Positions 22,823 through 33,968 of a stretch of DNA of 64,000 nt are shown one piece after another. The notes under the pieces were generated by a model that was given only the letters and a program-made list of their open reading frames with translations, searched no databases and was not told the origin of the DNA. The stretch's first letter is position 1, and the number at the start of each line of letters is the position of its first letter. The position numbers were made by a program, and so were the translations under genes. Location: the NCBI GenBank assembly GCA_945928575.1, contig CAMENP010000005.1, positions 1 to 64,000 of the forward strand. The letters run 5' to 3'. Origin of the DNA: an uncultured Butyrivibrio sp. GTDB lineage: Bacteria; Bacillota; Clostridia; Lachnospirales; Lachnospiraceae.

Positions 22823-24292
22823 TTACTGTACCTCCTTATCATACGGTGTCTTGAATCCGCCCCTTGCAAGTTCATAAGTATATGCTGCTCTTATAATGTT
22901 ATGTTCTTTAAAGCAGTCACCTATGATTTGCATTCCTATTGGAAGTCCGTCAGAATCAACTCCGCATGGAATTGACATACCCGGAAGTCCGGCAAGGTTA
23001 AGTGATATCGTATATATATCACCAAGGTACATCTTAATCGGGTCTGCAAGCGATGAACCAAGCTTCGGTGCCGTCGTCGGCGCAACAGGTCCGATAATTA
23101 TATCATATTTAGCAAATGCATTATCAAAAGCTTTCTTGATCAAAGCCTTAACTCTGAGCGCTTTAAGATAATATGCATCATAATATCCCGAACTTAATAC
23201 GAATGAACCGAGCATGATTCTTCTCTTTACCTCAGGTCCGAAGCCCTCTGAACGCGTTCTCTTATACATATCATGAAGTCCGTCGTATTCTTTGGCTCTG
23301 TATCCGTATTTAACTCCGTCAAATCTCTCAAGATTGGAGCTGGCTTCCGCTGCTGCTATCGTATAATATGTCGGAATAGCATAATCCACGAGATCAAGAT
23401 CAAATTCTTCCACTATTGCTCCCTTGGATTTAAGGACATTAACAGCATCAAGAACAGCTTTTTTAACCTGAGGGTCGAGTCCCTCGCCGAAATAAGTACG
23501 CGGAATGCCTATACGCATTCCGGTTACATCATTTACAAGTGCACTTGTAAAATCCGTATCGGTTCTTAACATCGATGTGGAATCCTTAACATCATGTGAT
23601 GCGATCGTCTCCATTATTGTCGCGCAGTCGGTAACATCCTTGCATAACGGACCAATCTGGTCCAGTGATGAGCCGTATGCTATAAGTCCGTAACGTGATA
23701 CAGTACCGTATGTCGGCTTCATTCCGACAACGCCGCAATATGATGCTGGCTGTCTTATTGATCCGCCGGTATCAGATCCGAGTGCAAAAAAACATTCTCC
23801 CGCTGCAACAGCTGCGGCCGAACCACCGGATGAACCTCCCGGTACATGATCTGTATTCCATGGATTGCGTGTAACGCCATATGCAGATGTCTCGGTTGTC
23901 GAACCCATCGCAAATTCATCCATATTGGTCTTACCTATAATAACCGCTCCGGCTTCCTCAAGTCTTATAACAGCTTCTGCCGAAAATGCCGGGACAAAAT
24001 TACCAAGTATACGCGAAGAACATGTTGTAAGCACACCATCTGTACACATATTGTCCTTAATTGCAACAGGCACACCCGCAAGCGGTCCGCTTATCGTACC
24101 GTCTTCTATGCCTGCCTGCACCTCTCCGGCTTTCTTAAGTGCGGCTTCTTTATCAAACGTAACATAGCAGTTAAGCTCTTTTTCTTTCTTTTCAATCTGT
24201 TCAATCACAGCCTGCATGGCATCAACAGCGGTCACATCGCCTTTCTTGATCGCCTTCGCAAGCTGGGTGGCAGTTAAATCCAGTAAACTCAT
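22823..24292 (-). CDS. gatA: Asp-tRNA(Asn)/Glu-tRNA(Gln) amidotransferase subunit A
   Basis: Amidase signature GGSSGGSAAAVAAGECFFALGSDTGGSIRQPASYCG. Confidence 0.97.
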   Translation of the reverse strand: MSLLDLTATQLAKAIKKGDVTAVDAMQAVIEQIEKKEKELNCYVTFDKEAALKKAGEVQAGIEDGTISGPLAGVPVAIKDNMCTDGVLTTCSSRILGNFVPAFSAEAVIRLEEAGAVIIGKTNMDEFAMGSTTETSAYGVTRNPWNTDHVPGGSSGGSAAAVAAGECFFALGSDTGGSIRQPASYCGVVGMKPTYGTVSRYGLIAYGSSLDQIGPLCKDVTDCATIMETIASHDVKDSTSMLRTDTDFTSALVNDVTGMRIGIPRTYFGEGLDPQVKKAVLDAVNVLKSKGAIVEEFDLDLVDYAIPTYYTIAAAEASSNLERFDGVKYGYRAKEYDGLHDMYKRTRSEGFGPEVKRRIMLGSFVLSSGYYDAYYLKALRVKALIKKAFDNAFAKYDIIIGPVAPTTAPKLGSSLADPIKMYLGDIYTISLNLAGLPGMSIPCGVDSDGLPIGMQIIGDCFKEHNIIRAAYTYELARGGFKTPYDKEVQ

Positions 24293-24307
24293 AACTATCC
24301 TTTCCGA

Positions 24308-24601
24308 CTAATCAACTGTTTTAGGAACGATAAACGCTTCTCCGTTGCTCTCAGGCGCATTCTTAAGTGTATCTTCACTTCCGTCGCCGTTGGTAACAAC
24401 ATCCTCACGCATAACATTCTGAACCGGGAATATATGAGACATCGGCTCAACGCCTTCTGTGTCAAGTTCTCCAAGTTTATCTATATAATCCAGCATGCTT
24501 GCCATATCTTTTTTGGCATTCTCCTTGTCTTCGTCAGAAAGTTCAAGCTTGGCAAGTATGCCAACATACTCGATTGTCTCATCACTTATAACATTAGCCA
24601 T
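24308..24601 (-). CDS. gatC: Asp-tRNA(Asn)/Glu-tRNA(Gln) amidotransferase subunit C
   Basis: 97 aa, [18 protein letters not shown]...[19 protein letters not shown]; adjacent to gatA. Confidence 0.95.
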   Translation of the reverse strand: MANVISDETIEYVGILAKLELSDEDKENAKKDMASMLDYIDKLGELDTEGVEPMSHIFPVQNVMREDVVTNGDGSEDTLKNAPESNGEAFIVPKTVD

Positions 24602-24603
24602 GC

Positions 24604-26349
24604 TTAATCCCTCACTTTAATATGAACTTCACGGAGCTGTTGCTCGGTAACCTCATTAGGAGCGCCGCACATAAGATCCTGTGCTGTTCCGCTCATAGGG
24701 AACGGAATGATCTCACGGATATTCTCTTCGTTGCGTAAAAGCATGATCATTCTGTCGATTCCAGGAGCCATTCCCGCATGTGGCGGTGCACCGAACTGGA
24801 ATGCATTGTAAAGAGCTCCGAATTTAGCTTTAAGAACTTCTTCATCATATCCTGCAATTTCAAATGCTTTAACCATTATCTGCATATCATGGTTACGTAC
24901 GGCACCTGATGAAAGCTCAATACCGTTACATACAATATCGTACTGATATGCGAGGATATCAAGCGGATCCATTGTGTTAAGTGCCTCAAGTCCACCTTGC
25001 GGCATTGAGAATGGATTATGCGTAAATCCGATTTTCTTGGTCTCAGGATCTCTCTCGAACATAGGGAAATCGTTGACATAGCAGAATCTGTATGCATTCT
25101 TCTCGATAAGGTCTAACTTCTCTCCGAGTTCAGTACGTATCTGTCCTGCGTAAAACGCTGCTCTTTCTTCCTTATCTGCCATGAAGAAAATAGTATCGCC
25201 GACCTCAAGTCCGGCAAGTTCCATAAATTCAACCTTCATATCATCCGGTATAAACTTGTCGATAGGTCCCTTATAACTCTTGTCTTCAAGCACCTCAAGG
25301 TATCCCAATCCGCCCATTCCGATTCCTGTAGCGAACTTAAGGAGTTTCTCATGGAAGCCCTTTGACATATTGGCATGAACTTTAATGGCTCTTACAGTCT
25401 TGCCGATAAACGGCTTAAATGTACAGCGCTGGAAGAAGTCTGTTACATCTATGATTCTCAACGGATTACGAAGGTCAGGCTTGTCCGAACCAAACTCAAG
25501 CATAGCCTGCTTATAGCTGATGATCGGATAAGGAGCCTTGGTTACTTCATATCCTTCCGGTGCAAATTTCTCGAATGCAGCCGTAAGTACTTCCTCACCA
25601 ACCTTGAATACGTCTTCCTGTGTGGCAAAACTCATTTCAAAATCAAGCTGGTAGAATTCTCCCGGTGAACGGTCAGCTCTCGCATCCTCGTCTCTGAAAC
25701 ACGGAGCCACCTGGAAATATTTATCTATTCCGGACACCATAAGTAACTGCTTGTACTGCTGTGGTGCCTGCGGAAGAGCATAGAACTTGCCCTTGTATTT
25801 TCTTGAAGGAACAATATAATCTCTTGCGCCCTCCGGTGATGATGCACACAGGATAGGTGTCTGTATGTCGACAAAACCCATTTCCGTCATCTTCTGTCTT
25901 AAAAATGCGATAACCTGTGAACGGAAAAGGATATTATTCTTAACTTTCTCATTACGAAGATCAAGATATCTGTATTTAAGTCTTACGGACTCATTAACTT
26001 CCTTGGAGGTCTGCACTTCAAAAGGAAGTGTGGTATATACCTGTCCGAGTGTTGTGATCTTGTGAGCTTCAAGTTCTATCGTTCCCGAAGGGATCTTAGG
26101 ATTATAAGTCTCTTCGTCTCTCTGTTCCATAAGTCCTTCAACACTTATACATTCTTCTTTCTTAATTCCCTTAAGCAGTTCTGCATCTCTTATTACAACC
26201 TGAAGAACCGCATACATATCTCTAAGGTCAATAAATGATACACCGCCGTGGTCTCTGATATTCTCCACCCATCCGGCAACTTTGATCTCTTTACCGATGT
26301 CGTTCTCACTTACGTTATTGAGCGTAGTGTCTCTATATATGTTTCCCAT
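24604..26349 (-). CDS. aspS: Aspartyl-tRNA synthetase (bacterial type)
   Basis: [23 protein letters not shown] fold; [33 protein letters not shown]. Confidence 0.97.
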   Translation of the reverse strand: MGNIYRDTTLNNVSENDIGKEIKVAGWVENIRDHGGVSFIDLRDMYAVLQVVIRDAELLKGIKKEECISVEGLMEQRDEETYNPKIPSGTIELEAHKITTLGQVYTTLPFEVQTSKEVNESVRLKYRYLDLRNEKVKNNILFRSQVIAFLRQKMTEMGFVDIQTPILCASSPEGARDYIVPSRKYKGKFYALPQAPQQYKQLLMVSGIDKYFQVAPCFRDEDARADRSPGEFYQLDFEMSFATQEDVFKVGEEVLTAAFEKFAPEGYEVTKAPYPIISYKQAMLEFGSDKPDLRNPLRIIDVTDFFQRCTFKPFIGKTVRAIKVHANMSKGFHEKLLKFATGIGMGGLGYLEVLEDKSYKGPIDKFIPDDMKVEFMELAGLEVGDTIFFMADKEERAAFYAGQIRTELGEKLDLIEKNAYRFCYVNDFPMFERDPETKKIGFTHNPFSMPQGGLEALNTMDPLDILAYQYDIVCNGIELSSGAVRNHDMQIMVKAFEIAGYDEEVLKAKFGALYNAFQFGAPPHAGMAPGIDRMIMLLRNEENIREIIPFPMSGTAQDLMCGAPNEVTEQQLREVHIKVRD

Positions 26350-26411
26350 TGTTAAATGGCTCCTTTCAAATTATGGGATATTGCTGTAAAACATTTTAGC
26401 AAAGGCAAAAG

Positions 26412-27101
26412 CTATTTGCAACCTTTATTTAGCAATACTTCCCTGTTGGTGCCGTAAAAAATATTATCATATCCGCTTATTTTTTCACAAATCTGTTCCA
26501 GTCTGGTCCAATCCTCTTCGGCATCAAATTCATATGAGTGTCCCCAGAGGTAAAATAACTGCGGCTTATCGTCCGGCTTTTCAAGAAATTCATCTATCAG
26601 TTCAAAAACCCTGTCATTCTTATGATGGCAGGTCGGCTTAAATCGCATCAGGTCATCCTGCAAGTCAAAACTCAGTGAGTCTTCCACTGTCCTGGCATAC
26701 TCTATTCCTATGGACTTAAGATACTCTACGACCTTATCGTTATAACATCCGTATGCATACGCCATTCCGACCGGTGTTTCTTTGAACACATGTTCAAGTT
26801 TCATCTTATCCAGTTTAAATTCGTCATACATCTGTTCCCCGTCCAGTTCGGCCGGAGCCAGATGTTTCCTTCCGTGAACCGCTATTTCGTGGCCTGCATA
26901 TAATTCCTGTATGCCTTCCCACGGAAGTCTCCTTACCGTAAGTTTATTGCACTGCCATGTATCATCTGTTCCGATTATTCCCGAATTCAGGTTAAAAGTA
27001 CATTTAAGGCCATAATAATTTATTATATCAAGGAGTTTTCTGTCGGATTCCACTCCATCATCATAACTTAATGTAAATGCCTTGTTTTTACCGTCCCACA
27101 T
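26412..27101 (-). CDS. Polysaccharide deacetylase family protein
   Basis: AFTLSYDDGVESDRKLLDIINYYGLKCTFNLN; EIAVHGRKH. Confidence 0.85.
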   Translation of the reverse strand: MWDGKNKAFTLSYDDGVESDRKLLDIINYYGLKCTFNLNSGIIGTDDTWQCNKLTVRRLPWEGIQELYAGHEIAVHGRKHLAPAELDGEQMYDEFKLDKMKLEHVFKETPVGMAYAYGCYNDKVVEYLKSIGIEYARTVEDSLSFDLQDDLMRFKPTCHHKNDRVFELIDEFLEKPDDKPQLFYLWGHSYEFDAEEDWTRLEQICEKISGYDNIFYGTNREVLLNKGCK

Positions 27102-27124
27102 CGTAAATCTTCTCCTTCGCTAAA

Positions 27125-27150
27125 TATGCCCCAACAAATGTCGGGGCATA
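27125..27150 (-). terminator. Hairpin downstream of dapL
   Basis: TATGCCCC...GGGGCATA stem; T-tract weak. Confidence 0.5.
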
Positions 27151-27166
27151 TAGCATCACACATTTT

Positions 27167-28387
27167 TTATTTAATGATTCGCTTCATTCTTTCGATTGCT
27201 TCGACCGTATTCTCATATGTTCCGAACGCTGTCAGTCTGAAATATCCTTCACCGCTAGGTCCGAATCCCGAACCCGGTGTACCGACAACATTGGCATTGG
27301 CAAGTACATAATCGAAGAATTCCCATGATGTCATTCCATCAATTGTCTTAAGCCAGATATATGGTGCATTGACACCGCCCGATACCGAAAATCCGGCTTC
27401 TGCAAGGCCTTCTTTGATAACCTTGGCGTTGTTCATATAATATGCAACCTGTTTCTTAAGTTCTGCCTTGCCCGATTCGGAATAAACAGCCTCACCGGCT
27501 CTCTGAACAATATACGGAGCTCCGTTATATTTGGTTCCGTGTCTTCTTGCCCAAAGTGAATTAAGCATTACTTCACCGCATTTAAGTTCCTTAGGAATTA
27601 CAGTGTATCCGAGACGTACACCGGTAAATCCGGCGTTCTTGGAGAAACTCTTAAGCTCTATCGCGCAAGTCTTGGCTCCGTCGCACTCATAAATTGTATG
27701 AGGAACATCATCCTCTGAAATATATGCCTCATATGCTGCATCATATATAATAAGTGCTTTCTTTTCGTTGGCATAATCAACCCATTTCTGAAGTTCTGTT
27801 TTCGTAATTGTTGCTCCGGTAGGGTTATTCGGGAAGCACAGATATATAATATCCGGTGTTTTCTCGGGAAGTGACGGTGCAAATCCGTTTTCTTCAAGAC
27901 ATGGCATATAGATCACGTTGCTCCAGATTCCTGTCTCAGGATTATATGTTCCCGTTCTACCGGCCATTACATTGGAATCCACATAAACAGGATATACCGG
28001 GTCACATACTGCGATCACATTGTCAAGTCCGAGTATTTCCTGGATATTGCTTGAATCGCACTTGGCTCCGTCGGACACGAAAATCTCATCAATCGCAATA
28101 TCAACGCCTCTTGACTTATAATCACCGGCAGCTATTGCGGAACGCAAAAACTCATATCCGAGATCAGGTGCATATCCGTGAAAAGTCTCCGCTTGTCCCA
28201 TCTCATCAACAGCCTTATGCATAGCTTCAATTATAGTCGGTGCGATAGGCTGTGTAACATCTCCTATGCTGAGTTTGATAACTTTTTTATCAGGGTTGGC
28301 TGCCCTGTATTCTCTTTCTTTCTTTGCTACCGTGGAGAAAAGATAACTTCCCGGAAGCTTTAAATAATTCTCGTTAATTTTAAACAT
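27167..28387 (-). CDS. dapL: LL-diaminopimelate aminotransferase
   Basis: INENYLKLPGSYLFSTVAKKEREYRAANPDKKVIKLSIGDVTQP; PLP site SFSKNAGFTGVRLGY. Confidence 0.95.
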   Translation of the reverse strand: MFKINENYLKLPGSYLFSTVAKKEREYRAANPDKKVIKLSIGDVTQPIAPTIIEAMHKAVDEMGQAETFHGYAPDLGYEFLRSAIAAGDYKSRGVDIAIDEIFVSDGAKCDSSNIQEILGLDNVIAVCDPVYPVYVDSNVMAGRTGTYNPETGIWSNVIYMPCLEENGFAPSLPEKTPDIIYLCFPNNPTGATITKTELQKWVDYANEKKALIIYDAAYEAYISEDDVPHTIYECDGAKTCAIELKSFSKNAGFTGVRLGYTVIPKELKCGEVMLNSLWARRHGTKYNGAPYIVQRAGEAVYSESGKAELKKQVAYYMNNAKVIKEGLAEAGFSVSGGVNAPYIWLKTIDGMTSWEFFDYVLANANVVGTPGSGFGPSGEGYFRLTAFGTYENTVEAIERMKRIIK

Positions 28388-28400
28388 CTGTCATGCCTCC

Positions 28401-29237
28401 TTAATCAAGGTCTATCGTACCTGTAAAAACAGTACGGGCCGGACCTTCCATATATATTATATTATGGGTTTTATCCCATGTAATATTAAGTTCACCGCCG
28501 AGAAGTTTAACAGTAACCGTATCGTTACATAAACCGTTAAGTATGGTTGCAACGGCAGTCGCACAGGCCCCGGTTCCGCATGCAAGCGTCTCGCCCGAGC
28601 CTCTTTCCCATACTCTCATCTGTAATGTATCGCGGTCTATAACTTTAACAAATTCCGTATTCACTCTCTCCGGAAAAACAGGATCGTTCTCGAACAGCGG
28701 TCCGATAGTCTCTATCGGAAAATCATCAACATTATCAACATATACTATGCAATGAGGATTACCCATGGACACGCAGGTTATGCGGTATTCCTTCCCGCCT
28801 ATCGTGACCGGATAATCTTTAACTACATCCGCATCTATATTGACAGGTATAAGTTCAGGTTTAAGTATCGGCTCACCCATATTAACACGGACTGTGTCCA
28901 CCTTACCGTCCACAACATTAAGTGTAAGATATTTGATACCGGAAAGTGTCTCTATAGACAATTCCGTCTTATCCGTAAGTCCGTTATCGTACACATATTT
29001 ACCGACACAGCGGATACCGTTTCCACACATTTTGCCCTGTGATCCATCCGCATTATACATCTCCATATAGAAATCCGCTTTATCCGACGGTTTGATAAGA
29101 ATAAGTCCGTCCGAACCTATTCCGAAATGCCTGTCGCTTACACGTACCGCTGTTTCTGACGGATTATCCAGCTTAGTATCAAGGCAGTTGACATATACAT
29201 AGTCATTGCCCGTTCCGTGCATCTTGGTAAATTCCAT
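28401..29237 (-). CDS. dapF: Diaminopimelate epimerase
   Basis: KMHGTGNDYVYVN; GKMCGNGIRC; ERGSGETLACGTGACA (both active-site Cys). Confidence 0.97.
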   Translation of the reverse strand: MEFTKMHGTGNDYVYVNCLDTKLDNPSETAVRVSDRHFGIGSDGLILIKPSDKADFYMEMYNADGSQGKMCGNGIRCVGKYVYDNGLTDKTELSIETLSGIKYLTLNVVDGKVDTVRVNMGEPILKPELIPVNIDADVVKDYPVTIGGKEYRITCVSMGNPHCIVYVDNVDDFPIETIGPLFENDPVFPERVNTEFVKVIDRDTLQMRVWERGSGETLACGTGACATAVATILNGLCNDTVTVKLLGGELNITWDKTHNIIYMEGPARTVFTGTIDLD

Positions 29238-29258
29238 CAATACCACCAATCCTTTCAA

Positions 29259-29807
29259 CTATTCCCTGTACAGACATATTATCATATGAGCTGTCTCTAC
29301 AAGTCCTGTACCGCTGTCCATACTGCATTTCTGCATGTATTTGTGAGCTTCATCCTCAGTCATATTGTTACGATCCATCAGCACACCCTTAGCCTGCCTT
29401 ATAAGCTCTTTCTCTTCCTCGGTTCTTATTTTGGGAGAAAGTCTCGCTTTCTTTCTGCGGCGTCTCTGCGCCTCGAACATCATGTGAACCGTATTCACGA
29501 GATCAAAGACCTTAATAGGCATTCCGAGTTTCATTATGCCTCCGTCGTTATCATCGAGCCAATGTCCCTGGGATGCAACCAAAAGCATATCGAAGCTTGA
29601 CGGCATACATTCCTTAAGCTGCGTATAGTACATATCGGTAAACCTGTAACTGCACACAACAATTCCTTCGTTAAGAGTATTCACATACTCCAGTGCCTGG
29701 GACCCGCTTGTGCAGACAGCATCTACCTCTATACCATTGCGCACCAGAAGGTTCTTTATTTTCCTGCCGTCTTCAAGCTTCGGAAAAACTATTATGACAT
29801 TTTCCAT
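29259..29807 (-). CDS. ANTAR-domain RNA-binding regulator with pseudo-receiver domain
   Basis: C-terminal ANTAR: KELIRQAKGVLMDRNNMTEDEAHKYMQKCSM; receiver-like N-terminus lacks the phospho-Asp (GIVVCSYRF). Confidence 0.85.
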   Translation of the reverse strand: MENVIIVFPKLEDGRKIKNLLVRNGIEVDAVCTSGSQALEYVNTLNEGIVVCSYRFTDMYYTQLKECMPSSFDMLLVASQGHWLDDNDGGIMKLGMPIKVFDLVNTVHMMFEAQRRRRKKARLSPKIRTEEEKELIRQAKGVLMDRNNMTEDEAHKYMQKCSMDSGTGLVETAHMIICLYRE

Positions 29808-29841
29808 CGTAGTTATCCCGTTTAAGTCATAAAGTGATTAA

Positions 29842-31173
29842 TTAATATTTGTAGAGATATTCATCAATTTCCCACTTGCTGACTTCGACTTTGTATCCCT
29901 TCCATTCTTTTTTCTTGGCATCGATGTATTTCTCTGCTGTCTCTCTGCCGATGAAGTCCATAATGTAATCGTCTTTCTCAAGTTCCTTAACCGCATCGTA
30001 AAGTGTCTCAGGAAGACTTTCGATATGTCTTGCCTTCTTCTCTGCCTTACTCATCTCGTAGATGTTGGCATCAACGCTCTCACATACCTCAAGCTTATTC
30101 TTAATTCCGTCAAGACCTGCCATAAGACATACGGCAAGTGCAAAATAAGGGTTAGCTGAAGGATCCGGACATCTGAGCTCAACTCTGGTTCCTCTGCCTC
30201 TTGCAGCCGGAATTCTTACGAGCGGACTTCTGTTTCTTGCCGACCACGCAATATAAACAGGAGCTTCATATCCCGGTACAAGTCTCTTATATGAATTAAC
30301 AAGAGGATTGGTAATGGCAACGATTCCGTTAATATGTTTCATGATACCTGCTATGAAATGGTATGCAGTTTCACTCAGGCCGTTCTCACCGTTCTCATCC
30401 GCAAATACATTAACGCCGTCTTTCTCAAGTGACATATTGATATGCATTCCCGAACCGCACATATTAGCCTTAGGCTTAGGCATGAATGTTGCATGAAGTC
30501 CGTGTCTTTGTGCAATAGTCTTAACAGCGAGCTTGAATGTCATGATCGAATCCGCTGTCTTAACCGCTTCTCCGTATTTAAAATCTATCTCATGCTGTGC
30601 CGGTGCGCATTCATGGTGTGAAGCCTCGATTTCAAATCCCATATCCTCGAGTGTAAGAACCATATCACGTCTCGCATTCTCTCCAAGGTCATTAGGGCCA
30701 AGGTCAAAGTATCCTGATCTGTCAAGAGAATCCGTTGTCGGGACTCCGTTCTCATCAACATTAAATAAGAAAAATTCACATTCAGGTCCTACATTAAACG
30801 TATATCCAAGCTTAGCAGCTTCTGCTACAGCCTTCTTAAGTATGAATCTCGGATCTCCTTCAAACGGTGTTCCGTCTGTCTTATATACGTCACAGATAAG
30901 TCGTGCTACCTTGCCGGTCTGTGGTCTCCACGGGAAAATGACAAAGCTGTCAAGATCCGGTCTCAGACACATGTCAGATTCCTCAATACGTGCAAATCCG
31001 TCAATCGATGAGCCATCAAACATCATCTGATTATCAAGTGCCTTCTTAAGCTGGCTTTTCGGAACTGCAACATTCTTAAGAATACCGAATATATCTGTAA
31101 ACTGAAGTCGTATAAACTCTACGTCGTTCTCCTCCACTAATCTGATTATGTCTTCCTTTGAATTGTGCGCCAT
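29842..31173 (-). CDS. glnA: Glutamine synthetase type I
   Basis: [41 protein letters not shown]; start at [16 protein letters not shown] with upstream AGGAGG. Confidence 0.96.
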   Translation of the reverse strand: MAHNSKEDIIRLVEENDVEFIRLQFTDIFGILKNVAVPKSQLKKALDNQMMFDGSSIDGFARIEESDMCLRPDLDSFVIFPWRPQTGKVARLICDVYKTDGTPFEGDPRFILKKAVAEAAKLGYTFNVGPECEFFLFNVDENGVPTTDSLDRSGYFDLGPNDLGENARRDMVLTLEDMGFEIEASHHECAPAQHEIDFKYGEAVKTADSIMTFKLAVKTIAQRHGLHATFMPKPKANMCGSGMHINMSLEKDGVNVFADENGENGLSETAYHFIAGIMKHINGIVAITNPLVNSYKRLVPGYEAPVYIAWSARNRSPLVRIPAARGRGTRVELRCPDPSANPYFALAVCLMAGLDGIKNKLEVCESVDANIYEMSKAEKKARHIESLPETLYDAVKELEKDDYIMDFIGRETAEKYIDAKKKEWKGYKVEVSKWEIDEYLYKY

Positions 31174-31204
31174 TACAGCTACCTCCTTTTTGTCCTTAAT
31201 GAGT

Positions 31205-31233
31205 ATGTTATCAGCCGCCCGAAAATTTGTCAA
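31205..31233 (-). promoter_or_regulatory. glnA promoter
   Basis: TTGACA-N17-TAACAT on minus strand. Confidence 0.65.
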
Positions 31234-31275
31234 TAAAATGTAATTTTTTTGATAAATAAATTTCAAAGATAATAA

Positions 31276-31304
31276 TTGCATATTCTTATTAAAAAAGGTA
31301 TACT
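31276..31304 (+). promoter_or_regulatory. Promoter for CapA-like gene
   Basis: TTGCAT-N17-TATACT, followed by AGGAGGGAAATATG. Confidence 0.7.
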
Positions 31305-31330
31305 GTCTCATATCAAAACAGGAGGGAAAT

Positions 31331-32587
31331 ATGTTATACACCAAATTTAATAAAATCATTTGTTATGTAAGTATCGCAGTCATGGCATTATGCCTGACTA
31401 CCGGCTGCTCATCCAAAAGCACAACAGCCGTTGCCACACCGGAAGGACGCGTTACGCAGGCTTATGTCACTCCTTCTGCCGGACCGGAATCAGAGCCGCA
31501 GACCGAACCGGAAACAATAGCCCCTGTCACGGTAACTCTTTCTGCTGTAGGTGATATGCTTATGCACGCAAGCGCAAGTAATCCTGCCGTTCAGGCTGAC
31601 GGTTCATATAATTATGACTATCTTTTTGCCAATGTCAAGGATACCATCGCAGCTTTTGATGTATCGGTAGTCAATAATGAAGTTATCATGGCCGGTAACG
31701 ATAAAGGGAACATTGGATACCCGGCATTTAATGTCAGAACCGAGCTTGGCGATGCCGAGGTCAAAGCAGGTTTTGATGTAATGTTAAGTGCTACCAACCA
31801 CGCAATAGACCAGGGAGCTTACGGAATCCTCAACTGCCTTGAATACTGGAAAAATTCACATCCGGATGCGGCAATACTCGGCATCCACGATTCCGCAGAA
31901 AGTGCTTCTTCCATATATGTAAGGGATGTAAACGGAATTAAAATCGCGATGCTCAATTATACATACGGTCTCAACGGATTATCCGTACCGGCCGGAATGG
32001 AATATACGATAGATCTTATGACTGATTCTACCAAAGATAAAATAGCCTCCGATATCGCAAGAGCTAAAGAGATTTCCGACTTTGTAATTGTTTTTCCTCA
32101 TTGGGGAACGGAATATAATCTCGGAACAGATGACAGCCAGAAAAGCTGGACGAAATTTTTTGCGGACAACGGCGTGGATCTTATAATCGGAACACACCCG
32201 CATGTCGTGGAACCTGTTGAATGGGTTGACCGCGCCGACGGTGGTAAAATGTTGGTATATTATTCACTCGGTAATTTCGTGTCGGTACAATATTATAATT
32301 TTTCCATGCTCGGCGGCATGGCCAAAGTATCCATTACCAAGGACAGCAGCGGAACGTATATTTCAGATTACGGTATGAATTTTCTCGTCACGCATTACAC
32401 TGCCGGAAGAGGAGCAATAACCACTTATTTTCTGGACAATTACACCGACGAACTTGCTTCACAACATGCAATTCTTACGGAACCGTCGGAGAAATTTATG
32501 GAAGTCAACAAAAACTATCCTTTTACGGTTGCAGGCCTTAAATCACTTGCCAAATCAATATGTCCTGACCTGACACCGAATTATTAA
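31331..32587 (+). CDS. CapA family (poly-gamma-glutamate capsule type) lipoprotein
   Basis: Lipobox [54 protein letters not shown]. Confidence 0.92.
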   Translation: MLYTKFNKIICYVSIAVMALCLTTGCSSKSTTAVATPEGRVTQAYVTPSAGPESEPQTEPETIAPVTVTLSAVGDMLMHASASNPAVQADGSYNYDYLFANVKDTIAAFDVSVVNNEVIMAGNDKGNIGYPAFNVRTELGDAEVKAGFDVMLSATNHAIDQGAYGILNCLEYWKNSHPDAAILGIHDSAESASSIYVRDVNGIKIAMLNYTYGLNGLSVPAGMEYTIDLMTDSTKDKIASDIARAKEISDFVIVFPHWGTEYNLGTDDSQKSWTKFFADNGVDLIIGTHPHVVEPVEWVDRADGGKMLVYYSLGNFVSVQYYNFSMLGGMAKVSITKDSSGTYISDYGMNFLVTHYTAGRGAITTYFLDNYTDELASQHAILTEPSEKFMEVNKNYPFTVAGLKSLAKSICPDLTPNY

Positions 32588-32592
32588 TACAA

Positions 32593-32635
32593 AACACCTG
32601 AACGGACGTCTGCATTTTACGGCCGTTCAGGTGTT
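32593..32635. terminator. Bidirectional intrinsic terminator
   Basis: AACACCTGAACGG...CCGTTCAGGTGTT with flanking A/T tracts. Confidence 0.88.
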
Positions 32636-32639
32636 TTCT

Positions 32640-33914
32640 TTAATTATCTGTTTTTTCTTCTTTGGTATCCCCCATCTTCAGACTGTATTTGGACACGTCA
32701 CAATATTGTCCAGAATACAGGCTGCAATATCCTGATACCGCATAACTTATTGCCGTTACGATCAATATATATGGCGCGCTCTCAAATCCAAATAATTCAA
32801 AGCACATAATCGAAGCCGCAAACGGACAGTTGGTAACGCCGCAGAATAACGAGGCCATTCCGGCAGCTGCCGCAAGTCCCGGTGATATTCCAAGCAGTTT
32901 GCCTACTACACAGCCGAATGTAGCCCCCACAAAGAAAGTCGGAACTATCTCTCCTCCTTTGAATCCGACTCCGAGCATGATTGCGGTAAGCAGAAGTTTG
33001 AGCGCAAATGCGTATGGAACAGCTTCACCTTCAACAACGGCCCTCTCTATGACATTCATTCCGGTTCCGTAATAATCTGTGCTGCGTGTAAGCGCCGTAA
33101 TCCCGATAAAAACCGCAGCTCCGGCCACAACCCTGAGCCATGGATTCTTTATGAGTTTCTCAGCATACTTCTTGGTTTTCTTCATGACAATACAGAATAC
33201 TATTGCAAGCACTCCGCAAAGTCCGGCCAGCACTACCAGTTTAAGTATAAGCACAAAGTTCATATCCGGCACATTGCTAAGCGGCAGTCTCTCCGGTTTG
33301 ATTCCTATCGCAAGCGGAAGCCTGGATGCCGTATATGCTGCTATTACACACGGAAGCAGTGCCTGTATATACATCGTACCGATAACCGCAACTTCCACGG
33401 CAAACACTGCCGCTGCAGCCGGCGTACCGAACAATGCCGAAAAAGCTGCACTCATTCCTGTCATAATAAGGATTTTACGATCACATTCCCTGAATCCGAA
33501 TGATTCGCCGATGGTATTGCCCAGACTTCCTCCAAGCTGCAGTGCTGCGCCCTCCCTTCCGACAGATGCACCAAAAAGATGTGATATTACAGTACTTATA
33601 AATATAAGCGGTGCCATCTTAAACGGAAGCTCATCCTTACCGGATATTGATGTCAGCACAAGATTCGTGCCCTTATCCTTATCAACTTTCATAAGTTTAT
33701 ACAATCCCACTATCATAAGTCCGCCAACAGGCAGCAGATATACCATCCATAAATGGCCGTCACGAAATGTGGCAGCTTTGGACAGCAGATAAGAAAAAGC
33801 CGTACCAACTCCTCCAACCAGAATTCCGGTCAGAAAACCCATAACAATCCATTTAATTATATCTAGCAGTCGCCTGCCGATTTTCTTATAAATCTTAACG
33901 GTTTGTTCTTTCAT
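32640..33914 (-). CDS. CLC-family chloride/fluoride channel or antiporter
   Basis: ASVGREGAALQLGGSLGN; GVGFKGGEIVPTFFVGATFG; GTNLVL in place of canonical GSGIP. Confidence 0.9.
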   Translation of the reverse strand: MKEQTVKIYKKIGRRLLDIIKWIVMGFLTGILVGGVGTAFSYLLSKAATFRDGHLWMVYLLPVGGLMIVGLYKLMKVDKDKGTNLVLTSISGKDELPFKMAPLIFISTVISHLFGASVGREGAALQLGGSLGNTIGESFGFRECDRKILIMTGMSAAFSALFGTPAAAAVFAVEVAVIGTMYIQALLPCVIAAYTASRLPLAIGIKPERLPLSNVPDMNFVLILKLVVLAGLCGVLAIVFCIVMKKTKKYAEKLIKNPWLRVVAGAAVFIGITALTRSTDYYGTGMNVIERAVVEGEAVPYAFALKLLLTAIMLGVGFKGGEIVPTFFVGATFGCVVGKLLGISPGLAAAAGMASLFCGVTNCPFAASIMCFELFGFESAPYILIVTAISYAVSGYCSLYSGQYCDVSKYSLKMGDTKEEKTDN

Positions 33915-33968
33915 AATGCAATCCTTCCACATAACACAGGGGAAGCTTTACGGCTTCCCCTGCGAATG

